From an uncultured Ignavibacteriota bacterium (lineage in GTDB: Bacteria > Bacteroidota > Ignavibacteria > Tepidaquicellales > Tepidaquicellaceae): DNA of 11,819 bases. The notes beneath the pieces are model-generated. The model made no database searches and had not been told where the DNA came from. It saw only the letters and a program-made list of their open reading frames with translations. The translations under genes were made by a program, and so were the position numbers. The stretch spans positions 1 through 11,819 of the forward strand of contig CALKAJ010000085.1 of assembly GCA_937983305.1 (NCBI GenBank), given 5' to 3'. This document shows, piece by piece, positions 1 through 5,591 of this stretch (its first letter is position 1; every line of letters starts with the position of its first letter).

Positions 1-1527
1 TATGATAAATCAAACCGACTGAAGAAAACGGAAAAGTACAGCACGAAATATTATGACCTTGCGGGAGAATACAGCTTTGATCCCGATGGAAACTTCCTCA
101 CGCATACAAGAAGTTTTAACGGAGATAACTTTAACTACGACTATTACCCATACACAAACCGTCTCAGGAAGGTAACCGGAACAGAGAATCAGTTTACTTA
201 TGACTATAACGGAAATATGACAAATGATTATTTGAACAACAATACGGATATAAAATATGACCACAGAAATTTAATAATTGAAATTACAAAATATGTTGGA
301 GATATAGACCCTCCTGCTACTTATACTACAACTTACAAATATGATGAAGCGGGCAACAGAACACGAAAGACGATATACCAAAGCACAATAGAGAATCCTC
401 CTCCAATCCCGGGCGAAGGAGATTTGCCTCCGGGCTGGATTATAACAAAAGACGAATATTTTGTAAGAGATGCACAGGGCAAAGAAATAGCAATATATCA
501 GGGCTATGAACTTGACTTCTGGAATGTATGGGGAATGGGAAACGAAGGCAGGATAAAATCCACAGGAATAAATTATTTTTACCTGAAAGACCATCTTGGC
601 AGTATAAGAGCAGTTTTAAACGGTAATAATATATTAGTTCAGTCGCAGGACTATGATGTATGGGGCTATCTTGCCCGAAGCTGGGACACAACCGCCACAA
701 GATATAAATTCACCGGAAAAGAACGGGACAATGAATCAACTTATGATTATTTTGGTGCAAGGTATTACAACAGCAGAACAGCAGTCTGGCAATCCACCGA
801 CCCCTTATTTGAAAAGCATATTCAGTTTACTCCATATAACTATGTACTTGGAAATCCGATGATTATGATTGACCCGGATGGGAGGCAAATAGACGTAAGT
901 TCTTTAAGCCAAAATTCACTTGACCAAATAATCAGCGATTTGAAAACAATATCCGGATATACTTTTTATAAGGATGAAAATAATTTTCTCAAAATCAATT
1001 GGACTATACCAAGAATAACTAAAGGTACCAGTAACACTGGTGCTAAAATTGCAGAAGAAATTGACGCATTTAATTCTGAAATAATCCGCGTGGTTGAACA
1101 TGGAGGGTATTCTATTAAATCTTGTTATGACCCTTCAAACAAAGGAATTTTACTTAATCCGGATGAAATAAATAGTTATATTTATGGTGTACAAAACGGT
1201 TTAAATAGTTTAACAATGGGCTGGGGAATGATTTTTCTTCACGAAGCATTACATTCTCCTTTAAAAAATTTAGACCCGGATGATAATGCCCTTGAATATG
1301 GTGAGATAGGTTCAATTGAAAGAGATTACTTAAATAAAATAAGAAAAGATTTAGGTAAAGATTGGGGTATATTATCGTCTCACCAAGCAAAAATACATAC
1401 ATTCGGGGTTTATAAATACGGATTTATTCCATTTGAAGAAAAAGCAAAACATGATTTAGAAAAAAATAATATTTCATCTTATAAATATATAAAATCAATT
1501 TTTCTTGGCAAATATTCAGGTTATTAG
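1..1527 (+). CDS. Rhs/YD-repeat polymorphic toxin, 3' part, with C-terminal zinc-metallopeptidase-like domain
   Basis: The reading frame is open from base 1, so this is the last 508 codons of a longer gene. The ATG at 217 is internal. YD-type repeats fill about 1-375 (for example TYDYNGN and KYDEAGN). The Rhs-associated core follows from YLKDHLGS (580) through the FTGKERD and RYYNSRTAVWQSTDP segments to DPDGR (871-885), where these proteins normally switch to a variable toxin. The 213 residues after it contain FLHEALHSPL, an HExxH zinc-peptidase motif (1240-1254). A downstream acidic stretch (YGEIGSIERDYLNKIRKDLG) could supply the third zinc ligand. Rhs shells encapsulate and deliver C-terminal effectors to neighbouring cells. 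A proteolytic activity here is inferred from the motif only. The core is GC-richer than the tail and the next gene, as expected for an exchangeable toxin cassette. Secretion apparatus and N-terminus are outside the window. Confidence 0.93.
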   Translation, partial: YDKSNRLKKTEKYSTKYYDLAGEYSFDPDGNFLTHTRSFNGDNFNYDYYPYTNRLRKVTGTENQFTYDYNGNMTNDYLNNNTDIKYDHRNLIIEITKYVGDIDPPATYTTTYKYDEAGNRTRKTIYQSTIENPPPIPGEGDLPPGWIITKDEYFVRDAQGKEIAIYQGYELDFWNVWGMGNEGRIKSTGINYFYLKDHLGSIRAVLNGNNILVQSQDYDVWGYLARSWDTTATRYKFTGKERDNESTYDYFGARYYNSRTAVWQSTDPLFEKHIQFTPYNYVLGNPMIMIDPDGRQIDVSSLSQNSLDQIISDLKTISGYTFYKDENNFLKINWTIPRITKGTSNTGAKIAEEIDAFNSEIIRVVEHGGYSIKSCYDPSNKGILLNPDEINSYIYGVQNGLNSLTMGWGMIFLHEALHSPLKNLDPDDNALEYGEIGSIERDYLNKIRKDLGKDWGILSSHQAKIHTFGVYKYGFIPFEEKAKHDLEKNNISSYKYIKSIFLGKYSGY

Positions 1528-1529
1528 AA

Positions 1530-2615
1530 ATGATAAAAAACACTATAACAATATTATTACTTTTTCTTTTTTCCCGACCGGCAGAAATAAAAAGTCAGAA
1601 TTATATTAGCACAGATATTTATTCATCAACACATAGTATTTACTTTTTTGCTCTTTCCGGTAACGATATTTGGATTACAACCGAAAATTGTATATTGAAA
1701 AAAAGTATAAACGATAGCTTATACTATTATAAATTAACGATAGATTCAGAAGGTCCAATATCAAATTATTCCTGTCTTGGTATAGATACCTCCTTCGTAA
1801 GTAACTTTTATCGTGTTTACAATGTAAATGGCAAAATTTATTTTTTCTCATTTAATGAAAGATCAGTATCAGTGCTCAGTAATGATACAATTAAAACATT
1901 AAATTTTAATATTGATTCTTCATATAGACTTGGCGAATCAGATATTTTGAATTACGACAATAAATTTAATCCGCTCCTGCATTTTTATAAGGTAATAAAT
2001 GAAATTGTTTTTAATAAAATATATAAATTGACAGATAATTCTTTGGTTTTGTATGAGGAATATGAAACAGATGGTTTAGTCCCTGAATTTTTCTGTTTGA
2101 ATAATAATTCATATTGGTTTGAAACGCAGAAGATTGATGGTAAACTTTATAGTTCAATTTACAAAATTATGGGCTCAGTTAAATATCTTGTATTCAGAGT
2201 CCTTGATAAAGGAATTTTTGATTTTTATATAACGAAAATCTATAATAACAAGCTATATTCTTACGATTATATAGGCGGCTTGTTAACAATTGATACCAAT
2301 GATGTTGTATATTATGAAAGTTTGGAAAAAATTCAAAACCGTTTTAACACTATACTCTCATTTGATATAGTAGATAATACATTATTCTATCATGATAGAA
2401 ATAATAAACGAATAGGTTTTGTAGATATAGATTCTTGTAAAACAAATAAGAAATATATTTATTTTGAAAAATCCAATCAAATATTTATTTTTTCCGACAT
2501 GAAAGTTCAAAATAAAAATACCATATTTGGAATATTTGTTTTTCAAGACTCAACACAAAATTTTCTCTTTAACCCTGTTAAGTATTCTTTAAAGAAGTTA
2601 ATATTAAAAGATTAA
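1530..2615 (+). CDS. Exported propeller-like protein, possible immunity or accessory partner of the Rhs toxin
   Basis: I do not recognise a named family. The 361-residue product begins with a short charged N-terminus and a hydrophobic stretch (ITILLLFLFS, residues 5-14), followed by a plausible Sec cleavage region near KSQ. There is no lipobox cysteine, so it should be periplasmic, surface-exposed or secreted. The mature part is rich in Tyr, Asn, Ile and Phe. It repeats short strand units of the kind GNDIWITT, NGKIYFFSF, NNKLYSYD and DNTLFYHD, which resembles beta-propeller blades. The ATG lies two bases after the Rhs stop, so translation is probably coupled. In Rhs and CDI loci the gene right after the toxin is usually its immunity protein. 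The export signal would fit a toxin acting outside the cytoplasm, but the length is large for an immunity protein. Base composition is much lower in GC than the Rhs core. Confidence 0.8.
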   Translation: MIKNTITILLLFLFSRPAEIKSQNYISTDIYSSTHSIYFFALSGNDIWITTENCILKKSINDSLYYYKLTIDSEGPISNYSCLGIDTSFVSNFYRVYNVNGKIYFFSFNERSVSVLSNDTIKTLNFNIDSSYRLGESDILNYDNKFNPLLHFYKVINEIVFNKIYKLTDNSLVLYEEYETDGLVPEFFCLNNNSYWFETQKIDGKLYSSIYKIMGSVKYLVFRVLDKGIFDFYITKIYNNKLYSYDYIGGLLTIDTNDVVYYESLEKIQNRFNTILSFDIVDNTLFYHDRNNKRIGFVDIDSCKTNKKYIYFEKSNQIFIFSDMKVQNKNTIFGIFVFQDSTQNFLFNPVKYSLKKLILKD

Positions 2616-2678
2616 AGTGCTGAACTGATTGGGAAATAATAGCATAATCTTAGATTCCTCAATATTCTATTAAAAGTA

Positions 2679-2903
2679 GTGAAATATTTATTTGCGACGG
2701 AAATAGAGGAAATTGATATAAAGGATTTAATTGATGCAATTAAATCAACTGACAATGAAGACCTGAAATTTGTATATGGAAATTTATTAAGAGCTTCCGA
2801 AAATCATTTGCGAGCATTTACACGAAATCTGAATAGAAGAGGTGTAAATTATCAGCCTATTCATTTAGATAAAAATTATTACCTGGAAATCATAAACAAA
2901 TAA
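2679..2903 (+). pseudogene. C-terminal remnant of a DUF2202 ferritin-like protein
   Basis: The 74 codons from a GTG read as the last helices of a DUF2202 (ferritin-like superfamily) protein: ATEIEEIDIKDL followed by VYGNLLRASENHLRAFTRNL. Family members are usually two to three times this length. The N-terminal helices, which carry the other metal ligands, are missing. The frame is open back to a TAG at 2640, but that upstream stretch shows no family similarity. There is no ribosome binding site before the GTG. I therefore read it as a 5'-truncated gene, probably cut when the Rhs/low-GC block to its left was inserted or rearranged. A short expressed protein cannot be excluded. Family recognition is from memory of the SENHLRAF signature. 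Confidence 0.6.
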
Positions 2904-2926
2904 TGTTGTTATAAATAAAGATAAAG

Positions 2927-2963
2927 AAAAAAGGTTGTTCAATTTCAGAACAACCTTTTTTTT
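2927..2963. terminator. Bidirectional intrinsic terminator between convergent genes
   Basis: AAGGTTGTTC (2931-2940) and GAACAACCTT (2948-2957) pair perfectly around a 7-base loop. The stem extends on both sides with A-tract (from 2927) against T-tract (2956-2963), so a U-run follows the hairpin in either direction. It separates the DUF2202 remnant (+) from the DUF2892 gene (-), whose stop codon overlaps the T-tract. Confidence 0.9.
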
Positions 2964-3153
2964 ACTTGTCGTTTTTAGCAGTGTTGATTTTAAGAATATT
3001 GTATAATCCGCATCTTCCGAATAAAGCTGTAAGAATTGGGATAATTCCAATCAAACCAAGCCAACTTTGAAAAGCATAGCCGACAGCAAGAATTACAACG
3101 CCAATTATAATTCTGATTATTTTATCTGTTTTACCGATATTGCAAGCAAACAT
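2962..3153 (-). CDS. DUF2892 (YgaP-like) small inner-membrane protein
   Basis: The 63-residue product starts MFACNIGKTDKIIRI, which matches the DUF2892 opening (Asn-Ile-Gly, then Asp and Arg before the first helix). It has two hydrophobic segments, about residues 12-28 (IIRIIIGVVILAVGYAF) and 31-47 (LGLIGIIPILTALFGRC), then a short polar tail. The family is found alone or fused to rhodanese domains (YgaP) and has no settled biochemical role. Small stand-alone members often sit near redox or sulfur genes. Cys4 and Cys48 could be redox-active or metal-binding, but this is speculation. An AAAGGAG Shine-Dalgarno seven bases before the ATG (3161-3167 on the + strand) supports the start. It is divergent from the DUF134 gene, so the two may share regulation. 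Confidence 0.85.
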   Translation of the reverse strand: MFACNIGKTDKIIRIIIGVVILAVGYAFQSWLGLIGIIPILTALFGRCGLYNILKINTAKNDK

Positions 3154-3160
3154 ATTATTT

Positions 3161-3167
3161 CTCCTTT
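3161..3167 (-). promoter_or_regulatory. Shine-Dalgarno of the DUF2892 gene
   Basis: On the minus strand the sequence reads AAAGGAG with seven bases to the ATG at 3153. It is notable because most genes in this window have A-rich leaders without a Shine-Dalgarno sequence. It fixes the start codon. Confidence 0.75.
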
Positions 3168-3182
3168 AATTTTTTAACATTA

Positions 3183-3194
3183 TTGTATATACAA
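3183..3194. promoter_or_regulatory. Perfect 12-bp palindrome upstream of the DUF2892 gene
   Basis: TTGTATATACAA is a perfect palindrome centred about 35 bases upstream of the DUF2892 start, where a promoter -10 element or an operator is expected. TATACA within it could serve as the minus-strand -10. AT-rich 12-mers can be palindromic by chance, so the role is tentative. Confidence 0.35.
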
Positions 3195-3251
3195 CTAAAC
3201 ACTTTGTAAGCCTAAAAAGTTACAGGCGCTATTTGGGGATTATTTTTTACA

Positions 3252-3280
3252 TTGAAAAGTAATGAGCATATGCCCATATT
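3252..3280 (+). promoter_or_regulatory. Putative promoter with operator for the DUF134-nifX operon
   Basis: TTGAAA (3252-3257) and CATATT (3275-3280) are 17 bases apart, a sigma-70-like -35/-10 pair with matches of 5/6 and 4/6. Within the spacer and overlapping the -10 is ATGAGCATATGCCCAT (3262-3277), a 16-bp palindrome with one mismatched pair around the core GCATATGC. Its placement would let a bound protein block transcription. The DUF134 protein encoded just downstream has a helix-turn-helix and is the obvious candidate binder, which would make the operon autoregulated. Promoter and operator are inferred by eye. Confidence 0.45.
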
Positions 3281-3313
3281 GAACAATAAACATTATTAAA
3301 AGCAAAAATAAAA

Positions 3314-3700
3314 ATGCCCAGACCAAAATGCAATAGAAAAATATGCTGTATGCCGGAATTTTACTCATACAAACCGGTTGGTATTTCTATGTCTGATGCT
3401 GAAATAATTAATTTGACCATTGATGAATTTGAGGCAATAAGGTTAGCTGATTATGAGGATTTATATCAGGAAGAGGCGGCAGAAAGAATGGGTGTTTCCA
3501 GACAAACTCTCGGCAGAATTGTTGATTCGGCGCATAAAAAGATTGCCGATGCAATGATAAACGGAAAAGTAATGGTAATCGAAGGCGGAAGTTTTGAAAT
3601 CCATGACAAAAAAGTACATAAATGCCAAAAATGCAGAAAAAAGAATAAAAGTAATTTAAATATAATAAATAACATAAAAGAGAAGGAATTAACAAAATGA
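3314..3700 (+). CDS. DUF134 (UPF0251) helix-turn-helix regulator
   Basis: The 128-residue product opens with MPRPKCNRKICC, the typical N-terminus of DUF134 proteins, followed by the MSDAEIINLTIDEFEAIRLA segment. A sigma-70 region-4-like helix-turn-helix lies at about residues 48-70 (YQEEAAERMGVSRQTLGRIV). The family is predicted to bind DNA, and its genes commonly sit beside NifX/NifB-type dinitrogenase-cofactor genes, as here. Cysteines 6, 11, 12 and a C-terminal CQKC (104-107) could hold zinc or an iron-sulfur cluster and sense redox state; this is inference. The ATG is chosen by the conserved MPRPK start. The stop overlaps the next start (ATGA, 3697-3700), indicating translational coupling. 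A palindrome in the promoter is its likely operator. Confidence 0.9.
   Translation: MPRPKCNRKICCMPEFYSYKPVGISMSDAEIINLTIDEFEAIRLADYEDLYQEEAAERMGVSRQTLGRIVDSAHKKIADAMINGKVMVIEGGSFEIHDKKVHKCQKCRKKNKSNLNIINNIKEKELTK
3681..3687 (+). promoter_or_regulatory. Shine-Dalgarno of the NifX-family gene
   Basis: AGAAGGA lies nine bases before the ATG at 3697, inside the last codons of the DUF134 gene. Together with the four-base ATGA overlap it supports the start and coupled translation. Confidence 0.7.
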
Positions 3701-4092
3701 AAATTGCAATCCCGACAAATGGAAAATTAGTCGAAGATCATTTCGGCCAATGTCAGTATTTTGCAGTATATACAGTAAATGACAACAAAGAAATTTTACA
3801 CGAAGAAATTATATCGTCGCCAAACGGTTGCGGATGTAAATCAAGTATCGTTGAAACATTATCCAATAGCGGAGTTAAGGTAATGCTTGCAGGAAATATA
3901 GGCGGCGGAGCAGTAAATAAACTGAGCAGTTACGGAATAGCAGTAATAAGAGGTTGCTCGGGAGAATTAAAGGCAGTATTAAACGACTGGTTAAACGGTA
4001 AAATCACAGATAACGGCGAGCTATGCAAGGACCACGAAGAACATCACCACAATCACGGTCACAATCACGAACACGGATTCGGCAATAATTAA
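3697..4092 (+). CDS. NifX/NifB-type dinitrogenase iron-molybdenum cofactor family protein with His-rich tail
   Basis: The 131-residue product begins MKIAIPTNG and continues VEDHFGQCQYFAVY, the classic start of the Di-Nitro_FeMo-Co family. The conserved His15 and AGNIGGGAVNKL (65-76) are also present. The domain is an RNase H-like fold that binds iron-sulfur or iron-molybdenum clusters; stand-alone copies occur widely in non-diazotrophic anaerobes. Cysteines are at 19, 45, 47 and 87. After the domain, residues 110-126 (CKDHEEHHHNHGHNHEH) hold one Cys and eight His, an obvious metal-binding tail. No nitrogenase genes are visible, so a role in iron-sulfur or metal handling is more likely than nitrogen fixation. 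It is co-transcribed with the DUF134 regulator. No Mrp/NBP35-type ATPase, a frequent neighbour of such genes elsewhere, is present here. Confidence 0.92.
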   Translation: MKIAIPTNGKLVEDHFGQCQYFAVYTVNDNKEILHEEIISSPNGCGCKSSIVETLSNSGVKVMLAGNIGGGAVNKLSSYGIAVIRGCSGELKAVLNDWLNGKITDNGELCKDHEEHHHNHGHNHEHGFGNN

Positions 4093-4132
4093 TTTTATGC
4101 AGATTTTCTGATTTTCGGTATAAATTTATTAC

Positions 4133-4160
4133 TTGATAATTAAGCAATTATTAATTAAAT
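4133..4160 (+). promoter_or_regulatory. Possible promoter and operator of the bacterioferritin-peroxiredoxin operon
   Basis: TTGATA (4133-4138) and TTAAAT (4155-4160) are spaced by 16 bases. The interval contains an interrupted inverted repeat, TGATAAT-N6-ATTATTA (4134-4153), with one mismatched pair. GATAAT-type half-sites are reminiscent of Fur/PerR boxes, which would suit iron-storage and peroxide genes, but the half-site spacing differs from the standard 7-1-7 arrangement. In such AT-rich DNA this is only a candidate. Confidence 0.3.
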
Positions 4161-4171
4161 ATCTTAAATAA

Positions 4172-4182
4172 GGCTTCAAGCC
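4172..4182. repeat. Short inverted repeat GGCTT-C-AAGCC in the bacterioferritin leader
   Basis: GGCTTCAAGCC stands out as a GC-rich symmetric element in an otherwise AT-rich 139-base intergenic region, 49 bases before the bacterioferritin start. The one-base centre is too small for an RNA hairpin, so it is better suited to protein binding. No known operator is recognised. Confidence 0.3.
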
Positions 4183-4231
4183 GTCTGAAAATTCACGAGA
4201 AAACCAACCTTAAAAATTTAAATAATTAATT

Positions 4232-4744
4232 ATGAAAGAAAAAAGTATAGAACTATTGAACAAAGCGGTTGCAGACGAGTTATCTGCCGTGCATCAATAT
4301 ATGTATTTTCATTTTCATTGTGATGACCAGGGGTATGATTTACTTGCCGGTTTATTTAAAAGAACGGCAATTGAAGAGATGCTTCACATTGAAATGATTT
4401 CGGAAAGAATACTATTTCTTAAAGGTGAAGTAGAAATGAAAGCTGCTTACGATGTTAATAAGATACACGATGTAAAGGAAATGCTGAAACTTGCGAAAAA
4501 AATGGAGGAAAGCAGTGCAAATGATTACAATAAATGGGCAAACGAATGTGCTCAAAATGCGGATTCTGTTTCAAAAAAGTTGTTTGAATCACTTGTAGAG
4601 GATGAAGAAAGACACTATTCACAATATGACGATGAGGAAGAAAATATGGTAAAATTCGGCGATAACTATCTTGCTCTTCAATCAATAGAAAGAAGTAAAA
4701 CAGTTGCAACAACTGCACCTGTAAGAAATCAATCAGCAGAATAA
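4232..4744 (+). CDS. bfr: Bacterioferritin
   Basis: The 170-residue product fits a bacterioferritin: a four-helix ferritin-like subunit that oxidises Fe(II) at a diiron centre and stores iron in a 24-subunit shell. All six expected ferroxidase ligands can be placed by comparison with the E. coli protein: Glu16, Glu49, His52, Glu92, Glu125 and His128 (EEMLH at 48-52, EDEERH at 123-128). Met50 aligns with the haem-ligating methionine. NYLALQSIERS near the end matches the family C-terminus, followed by about a dozen extra polar residues. There is no clear Shine-Dalgarno before the ATG. The peroxiredoxin gene follows after 25 bases with no terminator between, so they are probably one operon, pairing iron sequestration with peroxide removal. 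The alternative is another ferritin-like protein, but the ligand set and length favour bacterioferritin. Confidence 0.88.
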   Translation: MKEKSIELLNKAVADELSAVHQYMYFHFHCDDQGYDLLAGLFKRTAIEEMLHIEMISERILFLKGEVEMKAAYDVNKIHDVKEMLKLAKKMEESSANDYNKWANECAQNADSVSKKLFESLVEDEERHYSQYDDEEENMVKFGDNYLALQSIERSKTVATTAPVRNQSAE

Positions 4745-4769
4745 ACAAATATTAAATTTAAAAAAAACA

Positions 4770-5480
4770 ATGGAAGAAAATAAAACAATCGCAATGCCAA
4801 GAATTGGAGAAAAAGCTCCTGAATTCAAGGCAGTTACAACTCAGGGTGAAATCAATTTCCCTTCAGATTACGCAGGTAACTGGGTAATCTTATTCAGCCA
4901 TCCGGCGGATTTTACACCGGTTTGTACTTCTGAATTTATGACGTTTGCTTCTCTCGAAAGTAAATTCGAAAAAGCTAATTGCAAGCTCGTCGGACTTTCA
5001 GTTGACGGATTATATAGTCATATAGCATGGCTGCGTACGATTAAAGATAAAATCGAGTACAAAGGAATGAAAGATATTGAAGTTAAATTCCCGTTAATTG
5101 AAGATATAACGATGGAAGTTGCCAAAAAATACGGAATGATTCAACCCGGTGAAAGTTCTACAAAAGCCGTTAGAGCGGTATTTTATGTAGATCCGAAAGG
5201 AATTATCAGAGCAATAATATATTATCCGTTAAGTCTTGGAAGAAACTTCGATGAATTATACAGAGCATTAATTGCAATGCAAACAGCTGACGAATTTGAG
5301 ATAGCAACACCTGCAGACTGGAGACCCGGAGATGATGTTATAGTACCACCGGCAGGTTCCTGCGGAGTCGCAAAAGACCGTATGGATGGAAAAGAAGAAA
5401 ACGTAAAATGCTATGACTGGTTCTTCTGCACAAAACCAATACCCGAAGCTACAATTACTAAAAAATTAATAAAGAAATAG
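4770..5480 (+). CDS. Peroxiredoxin, Prx6 / archaeal thioredoxin-peroxidase type
   Basis: The 236-residue cytoplasmic enzyme reduces hydrogen peroxide and alkyl hydroperoxides. The active site is HPADFTPVCTSE (residues 44-55), with peroxidatic Cys52 and the conserved Thr49 and Pro45. The length and C-terminal extension match the Prx6-like group, in which the C-terminal arm helps build a ring of dimers. Two further cysteines, 214 and 220 (KCYDWFFCTK), occur six apart as in archaeal members such as the Aeropyrum pernix enzyme, where the C-terminal cysteines take part in resolution. Cys198 is extra. The start at 4770 precedes an alternative ATG at 4794 (residue 9, MPRIGEKAPEF), which is where many relatives begin. 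The gene is downstream of the bacterioferritin gene and probably in its operon. Confidence 0.93.
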   Translation: MEENKTIAMPRIGEKAPEFKAVTTQGEINFPSDYAGNWVILFSHPADFTPVCTSEFMTFASLESKFEKANCKLVGLSVDGLYSHIAWLRTIKDKIEYKGMKDIEVKFPLIEDITMEVAKKYGMIQPGESSTKAVRAVFYVDPKGIIRAIIYYPLSLGRNFDELYRALIAMQTADEFEIATPADWRPGDDVIVPPAGSCGVAKDRMDGKEENVKCYDWFFCTKPIPEATITKKLIKK

Positions 5481-5488
5481 TTTAAACT

Positions 5489-5547
5489 TTTTTTGTGTTT
5501 TAATTTTTTGTGTTTTTTAATTTTTTGTGTTTTTTAATTTTTTGTGC
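5489..5547. repeat. Tandem T-rich repeat, unit TTTTTTGTGTTTTTTAA
   Basis: Between the peroxiredoxin stop and the next hairpin, GTG trinucleotides embedded in T6 tracts recur at 5495, 5510, 5527 and 5544 (spacings 15, 17, 17). The units read TTTTTTGTG then T4 or T6 then AA. A further TTTTTTTGTG follows the hairpin at 5585-5594. This looks like slippage-prone low-complexity DNA; copies may vary between strains. Confidence 0.75.
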
Positions 5548-5550
5548 TCT

Positions 5551-5591
5551 AAATCGCAATATTTATTTCAAATAAGTATTGCGATTTTTTT
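5551..5591 (+). terminator. Intrinsic terminator of the bfr-peroxiredoxin operon, overlapping the MFS gene end
   Basis: AAATCGCAATA (5551-5561) pairs with TATTGCGATTT (5577-5587). The stem continues with a U-G pair and TTATTT/AAATAA, giving an almost uninterrupted long hairpin. The + strand then runs into T7 (5585-5591). It would stop transcripts from the peroxiredoxin gene. The right arm and loop are also the last codons and the stop of the convergent MFS gene (ends 5563). No comparable U-run follows on the minus strand. Confidence 0.8.

Noticed and set aside
217..1527. Rhs gene starting at the ATG at 217
   Set aside because: The same frame is open and Rhs-like back to base 1, with YD-repeat sequence before 217, so this ATG is internal to a truncated gene.
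3205..3227. TGTAA-N10-TTACA and GCCT/AGGC inverted repeats as a CRP/FNR site or riboswitch
   Set aside because: The half-site spacing does not fit CRP/FNR, the stems are only 4-5 bp, and the two pairings exclude each other; too weak to annotate.
3408..3695. Minus-strand open frames opposite the DUF134 gene
   Set aside because: They lie antisense to a strongly conserved family and have no start signals or domains.
3697..4092. Nitrogen-fixation locus
   Set aside because: Only a stand-alone NifX/NifB-type domain is present; no nifHDK, nifEN or radical-SAM nifB is visible.
5489..5547. CRISPR-like array
   Set aside because: The units are tandem, T-rich low-complexity 15-17-mers with no spacers.
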